A DNA stretch of 64,000 bases. Source: CAYZQH01 sp050300015. GTDB taxonomy: Bacteria > Pseudomonadota > Gammaproteobacteria > Pseudomonadales > Cellvibrionaceae. Position numbers and translations under genes: made by a program. The stretch covers positions 1 through 64,000 of the forward strand of contig JBNKWZ010000020.1 in assembly GCA_050300015.1 (NCBI GenBank), read 5' to 3'. The notes beneath the pieces were generated by a model. That model made no database searches. It was not told the origin of the DNA and worked only from the letters and a program-made list of their open reading frames with translations. Positions 15,148 through 23,982 of this stretch are shown here, piece by piece; the first letter of the stretch is position 1; every line of letters starts with the position of its first letter.

Positions 15148-15438
15148 ATGAAAATTCGTCCTTTACACGATCGTGTTGTGGTACGTCGCAAGGAAGAAGA
15201 GCAAACAACGCCTGGCGGTATCGTATTGCCTGGCTCGGCTAAGGAGAAGCCCAATCAAGGTGAAGTAGTTGCCATCGGCGGCGGCCGAATCTTGGATAAC
15301 GGAGATCTGCGTCCGGTGGACGTGAAGGTGGGTGACAAAGTGGTATTTGGCAAATATGCCGGCACAGATACCATAGAAATTGAAGGCGAAGAATTGATCA
15401 TTCTGAGCGAAAGCGATATCAAAGCCGTTATCGAATAA
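15148..15438 (+). CDS. groES: co-chaperonin GroES
   Basis: 96 residues; caps the GroEL cage during protein folding. It starts 'MKIRPLHDRVVVRR' with the usual mobile loop 'EEEQTTPGGIVLPGSA' and ends 'SESDIKAVIE'. ATG 15148 follows TTGGAG at about 15133-15138. It is in operon with groEL 84 bases downstream, under the sigma32-type promoter at 15002. Confidence 0.97.
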   Translation: MKIRPLHDRVVVRRKEEEQTTPGGIVLPGSAKEKPNQGEVVAIGGGRILDNGDLRPVDVKVGDKVVFGKYAGTDTIEIEGEELIILSESDIKAVIE

Positions 15439-15522
15439 ACCCGTTTTAGGTAGAGCAGGAGGGGGTGTGTCCTCGAACCTGCTGAATTACTCTCAACAGA
15501 CATTTAGGTAAGGATCATTATT

Positions 15523-17169
15523 ATGTCAGCTAAAGTCGTTAAATTTGGTGATAGCGCCCGTCAGAAAATGTTGGCGGGTGTTAACGTATTGGCAGACGCC
15601 GTAAAAGCCACTTTGGGCCCCAAAGGCCGTAACGTGGTATTAGACAAATCTTTCGGTGCCCCAACCGTAACGAAAGACGGTGTTTCTGTCGCGAAAGAAA
15701 TTGAACTGAAAGACAAGTTCGAAAACATGGGCGCACAAATGGTGAAGGAAGTGGCTTCACAAGCGTCTGACGAGGCCGGTGACGGCACCACCACAGCAAC
15801 TGTATTGGCGCAATCAATTGTCAACGAAGGTTTGAAATCTGTTGCCGCAGGCATGAATCCAATGGATTTAAAGCGCGGTATCGATAAAGCCGTCATCGCC
15901 GCTGTGGCGCATATTCGTACGCTTGCGACACCTTGTGAAGATTCCAAGTCCATTGCACAAGTGGGTACCATCTCTGCCAACAGTGACAGCTCTATCGGCG
16001 ACATCATTGCTGAGGCCATGGACAAAGTGGGCAAAGAAGGTGTGATCACGGTTGAAGAAGGCAGTGGTTTGGAGAATGAGTTGGATGTGGTTGAAGGTAT
16101 GCAATTTGACCGCGGTTACTTGTCCCCATACTTCATCAACAATCAGGACAATATGAGTGTTGAGCTCGAAAGCCCGCACATTTTGTTGGTTGACAAAAAA
16201 ATCTCTAACATTCGTGATTTGCTACCGGTACTTGAAGCCGTTGCCAAATCTGGAAAGCCTTTGGTGATTGTGGCAGAGGATGTTGAAGGTGAAGCGCTGG
16301 CAACATTGGTTGTGAATAATATGCGTGGCATTGTTAAGGTTGCAGCTTGTAAAGCACCTGGTTTCGGCGATCGTCGCAAAGCCATGTTGCAAGACATTGC
16401 AACGCTGACCAACGCGGTCGTGATCTCTGAAGAGGTGGGCCTTGATCTTGAAAGTGCGACATTGGAGCACTTAGGTTCCGCGAAGCGCATTACCATGAAC
16501 AAAGAAAACACCACCATCGTGGACGGTGCGGGTGACCCAACGGCTATCGAAGGTCGTGTTGCTCAAATTCGCGCGCAAATCGAAGAAACTTCTTCGGATT
16601 ACGATCGTGAAAAGCTGCAAGAGCGTGTGGCTAAATTAGCCGGTGGTGTCGCAGTCATCAAAGTGGGTGCGGCCACTGAAATGGAAATGAAAGAGAAAAA
16701 AGCCCGCGTAGAAGATGCATTGCATGCCACTCGCGCTGCGGTTGAAGAAGGTGTTGTGCCTGGTGGTGGTACAGCTCTGTTGCGTGCTTTAACGGCGATT
16801 GCGGACCTGAAAGGCGACAACGAAGAGCAAACCGCAGGTATTGCCATTGCGCGTCGTGCCATGGAGTCTCCTTTGCGCCAAATCGTTAGCAACGCTGGTG
16901 AAGAAGCCTCCGTTGTGGTTGAAAAGATTCGTGCTGGTGAAGGTAACTTTGGGTACAACGCTGCTACAGGTGAATACGGCGATATGCTGGAGATGGGTAT
17001 TCTTGATCCCGCCAAAGTGACCCGCAGTGCGCTTCAAGCAGCGGCCTCAATTGCTGGCTTGATGATCACCACCGAAGCGATGGTGGCCGATCTTCCTGAA
17101 GACAAGCCTGCACCTGCCATGCCAGACGGCGGCATGGGCGGTATGGGTGGCATGGGCGGCATGATGTAA
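15523..17169 (+). CDS. groEL: chaperonin GroEL
   Basis: 548 residues, the standard length. It has 'DGTTTATVLAQ' (ATP binding) and 'PGGGTALLRA', and the C-terminal Gly-Gly-Met repeat tail ending '...GGMGGMM'. Codon use is strongly biased, as expected for a highly expressed gene. It is followed by a strong terminator at 17193-17219. Confidence 0.98.
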   Translation: MSAKVVKFGDSARQKMLAGVNVLADAVKATLGPKGRNVVLDKSFGAPTVTKDGVSVAKEIELKDKFENMGAQMVKEVASQASDEAGDGTTTATVLAQSIVNEGLKSVAAGMNPMDLKRGIDKAVIAAVAHIRTLATPCEDSKSIAQVGTISANSDSSIGDIIAEAMDKVGKEGVITVEEGSGLENELDVVEGMQFDRGYLSPYFINNQDNMSVELESPHILLVDKKISNIRDLLPVLEAVAKSGKPLVIVAEDVEGEALATLVVNNMRGIVKVAACKAPGFGDRRKAMLQDIATLTNAVVISEEVGLDLESATLEHLGSAKRITMNKENTTIVDGAGDPTAIEGRVAQIRAQIEETSSDYDREKLQERVAKLAGGVAVIKVGAATEMEMKEKKARVEDALHATRAAVEEGVVPGGGTALLRALTAIADLKGDNEEQTAGIAIARRAMESPLRQIVSNAGEEASVVVEKIRAGEGNFGYNAATGEYGDMLEMGILDPAKVTRSALQAAASIAGLMITTEAMVADLPEDKPAPAMPDGGMGGMGGMGGMM

Positions 17170-17192
17170 TTGTGTCCTGCTAGCACCCTTTA

Positions 17193-17219
17193 AAAAACGG
17201 CCCTTTTAGGGCCGTTTTT
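17193..17219 (+). terminator. intrinsic terminator of groESL
   Basis: Perfect 11-bp stem AAAAACGGCCC / GGGCCGTTTTT with loop TTTTA, the distal arm supplying the U-tract. It sits 24 bases after the groEL stop. Confidence 0.9.
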
Positions 17220-17279
17220 GTCTGAGTCAGTGCTTGTTAAAATTGATTGAATCTATTGCCCTGTGTGACGCCAAAGTCT

Positions 17280-17309
17280 TTGGACTTCACCGTTACTGGC
17301 CCGTATACT
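17280..17309 (+). promoter_or_regulatory. probable sigma70 promoter of sodB
   Basis: TATACT (17304-17309) is a good -10 box. TTGGAC (17280-17285), 18 bases upstream, is a weak -35. The pair lies 38 bases before the sodB start and after the groESL terminator. Confidence 0.45.
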
Positions 17310-17346
17310 TGGAGCCTGAATTTACTCGATGATAGGAAGGAACATT

Positions 17347-17928
17347 ATGGCTTTCGAATTACCTCCTTTACCTTACGAAAAAGACGCTTTAGCCCCACAT
17401 ATTTCCTCTGAAACCTTAGAGTTTCATTACGGCAAACATCACAAAACCTATGTGGACAAACTGAATGGTTTGGTGCCTGGAACTGAATTCGAAGGCAAAA
17501 CCCTTGAGGAAATCATCAAGACTTCAACCGGTGGTATATTTAACAATGCCGCGCAAATTTGGAATCACAGTTTTTACTGGAATTGCTTAAGCCCCAATGG
17601 TGGTGGCGATGCGTCCGGTGCTGTAGCTGAGCTCATTGACGCCACCTTTGGCTCATTTGCCGCATTTAAAGAAGAGTTTACCAATTCTGCGATTAACAAT
17701 TTTGGCTCATCTTGGACTTGGTTGATCAAAAAGGCCGATGGCTCGATTGCGATTACCAATACTAGCAACGCTGCTACCCCTCTGACAGAAGAAGGCGTAA
17801 CACCACTACTGACAGTGGACCTTTGGGAGCATGCCTACTACATTGATTACCGCAATTCACGACCTAATTACATGGAGGCTTTTTGGTCTTTGGTCAATTG
17901 GGATTTTGTGAATCAAAATTTCGCGTAG
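17347..17928 (+). CDS. sodB: iron superoxide dismutase
   Basis: 193 residues, the standard length for Fe-SOD. Ligands are visible in 'LEFHYGKHH' (first His), 'NHSFYWNCL' (second His), and 'DLWEHAYYIDY' (Asp and third His). 'AAQIWNHSFYW' and the Gly-rich 'PNGGGDA' are characteristic of the iron rather than manganese type. ATG 17347 follows AGGAAGGA at 17334-17341. It is monocistronic with its own terminator. Confidence 0.96.
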   Translation: MAFELPPLPYEKDALAPHISSETLEFHYGKHHKTYVDKLNGLVPGTEFEGKTLEEIIKTSTGGIFNNAAQIWNHSFYWNCLSPNGGGDASGAVAELIDATFGSFAAFKEEFTNSAINNFGSSWTWLIKKADGSIAITNTSNAATPLTEEGVTPLLTVDLWEHAYYIDYRNSRPNYMEAFWSLVNWDFVNQNFA

Positions 17929-17940
17929 GCGATGATTCAC

Positions 17941-17971
17941 GTAAAAAAGGAGGCATTGCCTCCTTTTTTAC
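17941..17971 (+). terminator. intrinsic terminator of sodB
   Basis: GTAAAAAAGGAGGC / GCCTCCTTTTTTAC: a perfect 14-bp stem with loop ATT, 13 bases after the sodB stop. Confidence 0.9.
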
Positions 17972-18068
17972 GTTTTGAACCTGCACAACGCATAACCGGG
18001 CGGTGTTGGTGCAGAAGTGTTAGTGTAGAATTTCAATAATAAGATGAACGACTTGAGTGTATAGCCCT

Positions 18069-18809
18069 ATGAACGAGCGCCGTGAGCCTACTATTTCGCC
18101 CCTATCGGGAGAGCCAGATACAACGCCTGCCAAAGCGCGAGAAATACCCGCCAGTAGTAGGGCGAAAGCGAGCAGCGACAGGACGGCTGTACCGGTGTCC
18201 TCTCGTCCCGTGATTGTGCGCTCACCTCTGGGGCCTTTCGCCTTAATCTTGGCTTTGGTCAGTCTCGGGGGCAATGGCTTTTTGTATTGGCAAAGTCTTC
18301 AACCTGATACCAATACCCAGACGGAGCTCTCACAAGCTAAAGCCCGTATTACAGAGTTAGAGCAGCGTTTGGCGTTATCCGATGACGAGTCCACGCAGTC
18401 GCTGACGGTGGTGCAAGCCAAGGTCAAAGAAAACGCCTCAGAAATCCGTAAGCTATGGGGGGTATCTCATGATACCAACCGTAAGGCCATTGCTGCACTG
18501 GATGACAAGTATGCGAAGCTTAATAAAGCCATCTCGTCGAAAGATACGAAATCCCAGCAGGCGCTAAAGGATTTGGCTGTAGAATTGCAGGTGCTGGATG
18601 ACCTGACTCAGGGGCAGCAGTCTGTCATCACTCGAGCCGATAAATGGATGGCCACACAAAACCAAACCCTTGAGGCCGTTAGCAGCCGGCTGAATCGATT
18701 GGAGTCGGACTTGAGCAAACGCCTAAGGGAAAACGAAGACGCCATTAAAGCTATTGATGCTTTTCGCGTACAGGTCAACCGCGAATTAATCCGGTTAAAA
18801 GGGGGGTAG
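18069..18809 (+). CDS. single-pass membrane protein with coiled coil
   Basis: 246 residues. The N-terminal 60 are disordered and rich in Pro, Ser, Arg and Thr. One membrane segment follows ('LGPFALILALVSLGGNGFLYW', about 56-76), then a long heptad-rich region (about 85-245, 'AKARITELEQRL' onward) that should form a periplasmic coiled coil. The topology recalls cell-envelope tether or division proteins but no family is recognised. It lies 75 bases before the fumarase gene. ATG 18069 was chosen; an in-frame GTG 12 bases upstream is less likely. Confidence 0.75.
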   Translation: MNERREPTISPLSGEPDTTPAKAREIPASSRAKASSDRTAVPVSSRPVIVRSPLGPFALILALVSLGGNGFLYWQSLQPDTNTQTELSQAKARITELEQRLALSDDESTQSLTVVQAKVKENASEIRKLWGVSHDTNRKAIAALDDKYAKLNKAISSKDTKSQQALKDLAVELQVLDDLTQGQQSVITRADKWMATQNQTLEAVSSRLNRLESDLSKRLRENEDAIKAIDAFRVQVNRELIRLKGG

Positions 18810-18884
18810 TGGACCTGCTTTTAAAGGGCCCGTTGCCTCCGTTCAACGTCAATCTATTACTTCCGCAAGTCAGAGAGTTTTCTA

Positions 18885-20405
18885 ATGCCCACAGTGATCC
18901 GTCAAGATGACATTATTGCCAGCGTCGAAGATGCTTTGCAGTTTATTTCGTACTATCACCCCAAGGACTTTGTCGAAGGGATGTTTCAGGCCTATGAAAA
19001 AGAGGCGAATCCCGCGGCCAAAGATGCGCTCGCACAGATTCTAATAAACTCACGTATGTGTGCCGAGGGGCATCGTCCCATCTGTCAGGATACCGGTATT
19101 GTCACGGCATTTGTCAATGTCGGCATGGGCGTGCAAATAGAGGGCGATTTACCGCTTGAGGAAATGATTAATGAAGGCGTGCGGCGCGCCTATCTCAACA
19201 GCGACAACGTTTTAAGAGCGTCCATTTTGGCGGATCCCGATGGCGCGCGTAAAAATACGGGTGACAACACCCCTGCCGTGATCCACTACAAAGTGGTGCC
19301 AGGCAATACGCTCGAGGTGCACGTGGCGGCCAAGGGGGGGGGCTCTGAGGCAAAATCCAAGTTTGCCATGTTAAACCCATCGGATTCTGTGGTGGATTGG
19401 GTGCTAAAAATGGTACCGCAGATGGGGGCAGGGTGGTGTCCGCCCGGTATGTTGGGGATCGGTATCGGTGGTACTGCTGAAAAGGCCATGTTACTGGCAA
19501 AAGAGGCTTTGCTGGACCCAATCGATATCCAAGATTTGAAAGATCGCGGGGCGCAAACACGCGCAGAGACATTGCGTTTGTCGCTATACGAGAAGGTCAA
19601 TGCCCTCGGGATTGGTGCTCAAGGGCTAGGGGGGCTGACCACTGTTTTAGATGTCAAGATTAAAGATTACCCTACGCATGCGGCCAATAAAGCTGTGGCC
19701 ATTATTCCCAATTGCGCGGCGACACGGCACGCACACTTTACTTTGAAGGGCGAAGGTCCGGCCTACCAAACTCCGCCGCGCCTTGAAGATTGGCCTGAGA
19801 TCACCCAGGAGGTGGCAGGCAATGTGCGCAAGGCTAACCTCGATTCGCTCACGAAAGAAGACATACAAAGTTGGGCGCCGGGCGATACCGTGTTGCTGTC
19901 GGGCAAACTACTCACCGGTCGCGACGCCGCGCATAAACGCATTATTGAGATGATCAATCAAGGTGAGCCATTGCCGGTGGACTTTACCAATCGATTTATT
20001 TATTACGTGGGGCCAGTGGATCCCGTGAGAGAAGAAGTTGTGGGCCCGGCAGGGCCTACGACTGCCACACGTATGGACAAATTTACCCGCCAGATTTTGG
20101 AGCAAACGGGGTTGATAGGTATGGTGGGTAAGGCCGAGCGTGGCGATCTGGCCATTGAAGCCATTCGTGACAACCAAGCAGTTTATTTGATGGCTGTGGG
20201 TGGTGCGGCCTATTTGGTCTCTAAGGCCATTACTCAAGCCAAAGTGTTGGCGTTTGAGGACTTAGGCATGGAGGCCATTTACGAGTTTGAAGTCAAGGAT
20301 ATGCCGGTCACCGTTGCGGTGGACAGCAAGGGCGAATCGGTTCATAAAATTGGCCCTCAAATTTGGAAGGCCAAAATCGAGGAGCATGCACTGAGCGTTT
20401 CATAA
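18885..20405 (+). CDS. class I fumarate hydratase
   Basis: 506 residues; an oxygen-sensitive [4Fe-4S] enzyme that interconverts fumarate and malate in the TCA cycle. It matches class I fumarases across both halves: 'RPICQDTGIVTAFVNVG' with a cluster Cys, 'KGGGSEAKSKFAMLNPSD', 'CPPGMLGIGIGGTAEKA', and the C-terminal domain 'PVDFTNRFIYYVGPVDPV'. The N- and C-terminal parts that are separate subunits in two-component hydratases are fused here. phhB follows after 19 bases. Confidence 0.95.
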   Translation: MPTVIRQDDIIASVEDALQFISYYHPKDFVEGMFQAYEKEANPAAKDALAQILINSRMCAEGHRPICQDTGIVTAFVNVGMGVQIEGDLPLEEMINEGVRRAYLNSDNVLRASILADPDGARKNTGDNTPAVIHYKVVPGNTLEVHVAAKGGGSEAKSKFAMLNPSDSVVDWVLKMVPQMGAGWCPPGMLGIGIGGTAEKAMLLAKEALLDPIDIQDLKDRGAQTRAETLRLSLYEKVNALGIGAQGLGGLTTVLDVKIKDYPTHAANKAVAIIPNCAATRHAHFTLKGEGPAYQTPPRLEDWPEITQEVAGNVRKANLDSLTKEDIQSWAPGDTVLLSGKLLTGRDAAHKRIIEMINQGEPLPVDFTNRFIYYVGPVDPVREEVVGPAGPTTATRMDKFTRQILEQTGLIGMVGKAERGDLAIEAIRDNQAVYLMAVGGAAYLVSKAITQAKVLAFEDLGMEAIYEFEVKDMPVTVAVDSKGESVHKIGPQIWKAKIEEHALSVS

Positions 20406-20424
20406 TCAGCAAAAGCGGGTGAAA

Positions 20425-20763
20425 ATGTCAGATCTAACCCAGGAAGCGTGTGAAGCCTGTCAAGTAGGGGCGCCACAGCTCACCGAGGCAGAGTGGCTAG
20501 CCCTGGCCCCCGAACTGCCCGAGTGGCGCAAAATAGCCGTGGAAGGTGTTGAGCGGCTGCACCGTGTGTTTCACTTTCCCGATTTCGTTCGGGCCATGGC
20601 CTTTGCGCAGCAGGTAGGCGATTTAGCGGAGACCCATAACCATCACCCGGCGCTGCTGGTGGAATGGGGCAGGGTGGAGGTCTCCTGGTGGACACATAAG
20701 GTCAAAGGGGTGCATCGTAACGATGCTCGGTTGGCCGCCAAAACGGATGTATTGCTGAGCTGA
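20425..20763 (+). CDS. phhB: 4a-hydroxytetrahydrobiopterin dehydratase
   Basis: 112 residues. It holds the family signature 'ETHNHHPALLVEW' with the catalytic His pair and 'WWTHKVKGVHRND'. It dehydrates 4a-hydroxy-tetrahydrobiopterin made by phenylalanine hydroxylase, regenerating the pterin. Together with the FolM-type pteridine reductase at 59761, this suggests an active tetrahydropterin cycle, although no phenylalanine hydroxylase gene lies in the window. ATG 20425 was chosen over GTG 20419. Confidence 0.93.
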   Translation: MSDLTQEACEACQVGAPQLTEAEWLALAPELPEWRKIAVEGVERLHRVFHFPDFVRAMAFAQQVGDLAETHNHHPALLVEWGRVEVSWWTHKVKGVHRNDARLAAKTDVLLS

Positions 20764-21008
20764 AAGCTGTTTTAGAGAGTTTTGCCCAAGCTTGGCGCAA
20801 AAATCCGAGTCTCATCATAAAAAGATTAAAAAATATTCTTGTGGGACATTTTTTGTTCTATTATTGTCTTTAATAATAACCAAGGCAGCCCTCATTTCCA
20901 ATCACCATAATGAAGGAAATTAGGGCTCTAGAATTGGGCCGTATTCCTTCTAAGTTGTGAGCACGGTCATTTCGGGGCTATTCGAACCTCATACAATACG
21001 CGCTCAAA

Positions 21009-23111
21009 ATGAGTGGTAGGCGCATGGTCTCCTTTAAAGATGCACATATCAGCACCAAGCTGACCCTCTTATGCGTCACTACCAGCGCCGTGGCACTAGT
21101 GTGCGTCGTTGTGGCGTTTTTTGTTCAAGATTTTAGTTTGGTCCAGCGCATCAAAGCCGAACAGGTGGAGGCGCAAGTGTCTGCCTTAACCGATAATGTG
21201 GCCCGTGCCGTTATGAATAAAGATTGGGCGGAAGCCGGTGACATTATGGCACGCGTGGTCACGCCTCATGGCGTGCTACTGGCCTGGATCGAGACTCAGG
21301 CCGGCGATGTCTACCCAAAGGGCATCGATTACCAAAATACCGAGCTCGCTCAGGGCGGGTGGTTTTTTCCGAACCAGCAAATTACGCAACGTATTTGGGT
21401 TAACGGCGAGCCTCTGGCGGTGCTTAAGATATGGGTCAGTTATGCCGATGTAGAGGCGCGATTGTATTACTTAGGAGGCTACTCCTTACTGGCCTTTGTG
21501 CTGGCCATTGGCATTGCGTTTGTGGTGGCTCAATGGGTTCAGCGAGTGGTGTCTAAACCCTTACTCAGTCTATTTGAGTTGTCACGCCTGGTGGTTGACT
21601 CTGGCAATTACAGTGTTCGCTCGGATATTCGAAGTGCAGATGAATTAGGTCAACTTGCCAAAGCTTTTAATCAGATGTTGTCGCACATCCAGCAGCGTGA
21701 CCAAATGATGGAAAAACGCGTGAACCAGCGTACTCGAGAGTTGCAAAAATTGGCCGAGGATTTTCGCTATCGCGCTTTACACGATACCCTTACGGGGCTT
21801 CCCAATCGCGCACTGTTGTTGGAGGAGTTTAATCGTGCGGTGGCGCATGCCAATCGCGTCGGCAAACACTTTTCGGTTTTGTTGTTGGATTTGGATAACT
21901 TCAAAACCATTAATGACACATTTGGTCACGAGGCAGGGGATGATCTTCTGAAACAAGTGGCCCAACGCATACGCAGTGCTCTACGCGGTGAAGACATTGT
22001 GTGCCGGTTGGGCGGTGACGAATTTGTGGTGTTGCTGGAAGATGTGGAAAGCGAGAAAAACTTGTACTTCGTAGGCAAAACCTTGATTTCGGCATTTAGC
22101 CAAGACATCTGGGTTATCAATCGCCCGGTAAGCCTCGGTGTGAGTATCGGTACCAGTATGTTTCCGCAGCACGGCGTAACTCTGGACGAGCTCAAACACT
22201 GTGCTGATGTGGCCATGTATCGCGCCAAAGATTTGGGTAAAAACCAAATGGTGGTGTTTGATAAGCAATTGGCCAGCGAAGACAAGCATAGAATTTTATT
22301 GCAAAATGAATTGCGTACGGCTGCAAAAAAAGATGAGTTAGAGCTCCACTTTCAACCCCAAGTGGACACTCTATTAAAAGTGGTGGTGGGCTGTGAGGTG
22401 TTTCTACGTTGGCATCACCAATCGCTTGGTTTTATGCAGCCGGCGGATTTCCTGGCCAGCGCTGAAGAAACGGGTGTGATTCAGCAGATAGATCATTTTG
22501 TTTTGCGTGAAGCCTGTCGGGCCTGCGCTCAGTGGCGGAATCAATACGGCGTGCATTTGCCCATGTCGGTGAACCTGTCTAGTTTGCACTTTCGTTCAGA
22601 GACAATTGGCGATGTGGTTATCAGTGCACTTGAAGAGTTTGCTTTGCCACCGCATTTTTTAACTCTGGAAATCAATGACGACATTTTACTGAACGACAAT
22701 ACGGGCGTGAACCGAGTGATTAAAAAGCTAAGGCAGCTGGGCGTGCATTTTTCCCTTGGCGATTTTGGCGTGGGCAATTTTTCACTGGATCATTGGCGCA
22801 ACATCACCGTGGACAGTGCCAATTTACATCGCAGCGTGGTTAAGCCATTGGCCAAAAGCGAGCGTCATCAAGCGTTTGTTCGAGCCGCCCTTCGGTTTGG
22901 TGCTGAGCTTGACATGCAAGTTGTGGCGCAAGGAGTGGAAAACGCCGAGCAAGTCGAATTGTTGGAGCGCTTGGGTTGTCACCTTATGCAAGGTTATTAT
23001 TTTACGCAACCTTTGCATTATCAAGGTTTTTTGAATTGGTTAAACCACTTGAGTGATTTGCACTTGCCCAATCAGGATATGATGACGCCGGGGCGAACAT
23101 CAAACGACTAA
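21009..23111 (+). CDS. HAMP-GGDEF-EAL membrane protein with degenerate EAL domain
   Basis: 700 residues: membrane segment (about 18-40), periplasmic domain (41-155), second membrane segment (156-176), HAMP (about 178-235), GGDEF (about 255-420) and EAL (about 430-690). The GGDEF motif (335-339) and the upstream inhibitory RxxD (326-329) are intact, so diguanylate cyclase activity is plausible. The EAL half keeps Glu462 and Asn521 but has G583-D584 in place of the metal-binding Asp pair, Q640 for the catalytic Glu of 'AEGVE', and Thr599 where Lys is usual. It is probably not a c-di-GMP phosphodiesterase and may be regulatory. Confidence 0.93.
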   Translation: MSGRRMVSFKDAHISTKLTLLCVTTSAVALVCVVVAFFVQDFSLVQRIKAEQVEAQVSALTDNVARAVMNKDWAEAGDIMARVVTPHGVLLAWIETQAGDVYPKGIDYQNTELAQGGWFFPNQQITQRIWVNGEPLAVLKIWVSYADVEARLYYLGGYSLLAFVLAIGIAFVVAQWVQRVVSKPLLSLFELSRLVVDSGNYSVRSDIRSADELGQLAKAFNQMLSHIQQRDQMMEKRVNQRTRELQKLAEDFRYRALHDTLTGLPNRALLLEEFNRAVAHANRVGKHFSVLLLDLDNFKTINDTFGHEAGDDLLKQVAQRIRSALRGEDIVCRLGGDEFVVLLEDVESEKNLYFVGKTLISAFSQDIWVINRPVSLGVSIGTSMFPQHGVTLDELKHCADVAMYRAKDLGKNQMVVFDKQLASEDKHRILLQNELRTAAKKDELELHFQPQVDTLLKVVVGCEVFLRWHHQSLGFMQPADFLASAEETGVIQQIDHFVLREACRACAQWRNQYGVHLPMSVNLSSLHFRSETIGDVVISALEEFALPPHFLTLEINDDILLNDNTGVNRVIKKLRQLGVHFSLGDFGVGNFSLDHWRNITVDSANLHRSVVKPLAKSERHQAFVRAALRFGAELDMQVVAQGVENAEQVELLERLGCHLMQGYYFTQPLHYQGFLNWLNHLSDLHLPNQDMMTPGRTSND

Positions 23112-23148
23112 ACCCAATCTGCATGACGAACACGAATGACTATCCCAA

Positions 23149-23334
23149 ATGACTAATGTAGTAACGTTTAAACGCCCTAAGGCGAGTGAGAAGCACAAGG
23201 GCAAATCGCTCTGCCGCGATGGCTTCCATAAATGGGAGGTGGTCACCGCAAAACAGTTTGATGTCAAAGCGGGTAAATTGGTCACCGTTTACGAGTGCGC
23301 ACGATGCCAAAAGCGTAAGGTCAAGGCTCTTTAA
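23149..23334 (+). CDS. small zinc-ribbon-like protein
   Basis: 61 residues, very basic. 'LCRDGFHKWEV' and, 27 residues later, 'YECARCQKRK' give a C..H / CxxC arrangement that probably binds one zinc, as in small RNA- or ribosome-associated proteins. The stop overlaps the 3' end of the convergent purN by 4 bases. No named family recognised, but the composition and motif support a real gene. Confidence 0.7.
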   Translation: MTNVVTFKRPKASEKHKGKSLCRDGFHKWEVVTAKQFDVKAGKLVTVYECARCQKRKVKAL

Positions 23335-23981
23335 AGTACGGCTTCCAACGCCTGACCCTCTGGGGGTAAAGGCGCCCCTAAATACCAGGCCTTGCCTTCT
23401 TGCAGGGTTGCTTTGTTCTCAATACACCAGCGGACCGCGAGTGGATAGATGACGTGCTCTTGAGTGAGAACGCGTTTGGCTAAACGGTCTTCGTCGTCCC
23501 CAGTGTGAATGGGTACCCTTGCTTGTAAGATTGCCGGTCCTCCGTCTAGCTCTGCTGTTACAAAGTGCACGGTGGCGCCGTGATGGGTGTCACCCGCTGC
23601 AATGGCGCGGCGATGCGTGTGAAGGCCTGGATATTTGGGCAGCAGGGAAGGGTGAATATTGATAAGTCTGCCCAGGTAATGTTCCACAAAGGCCGGCGTT
23701 AATATTCGCATAAAACCAGCGAGTACCACTAAATCTGGTTTATGCCCGTCAATAGCGGTTTGCAAAGCGCAATCGAATGCTTCGCGGCTGTCGAACTGAG
23801 TATGGTCGAGCACTTGGGTGGAGATGCCTGAAGCGGCGGCGCGCTCTAAACCATAGGCGTTAGGTCGATTACTGATGACCGCACTCAGCACCCCAGGGTG
23901 GTCGGCCTTGGCGCAGTCGTCGATTATGGCCTGTAAATTACTTCCACTCCCAGAAATCAGTACAACAATGTTTTTTTTCAT
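23331..23981 (-). CDS. purN: phosphoribosylglycinamide formyltransferase 1
   Basis: 216 residues; transfers a formyl group from 10-formyl-THF to GAR in purine synthesis. 'VVLISGSGSNLQAI' binds the phosphoribosyl group. 'INIHPSLLPKYPGLHTH' holds the catalytic Asn and His, and 'ELDGGPAI' the catalytic Asp. It begins one base after the purM stop, so the two are translated as an operon (purM-purN), as in E. coli. Confidence 0.96.
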   Translation of the reverse strand: MKKNIVVLISGSGSNLQAIIDDCAKADHPGVLSAVISNRPNAYGLERAAASGISTQVLDHTQFDSREAFDCALQTAIDGHKPDLVVLAGFMRILTPAFVEHYLGRLINIHPSLLPKYPGLHTHRRAIAAGDTHHGATVHFVTAELDGGPAILQARVPIHTGDDEDRLAKRVLTQEHVIYPLAVRWCIENKATLQEGKAWYLGAPLPPEGQALEAVL

Positions 23982-23982
23982 G

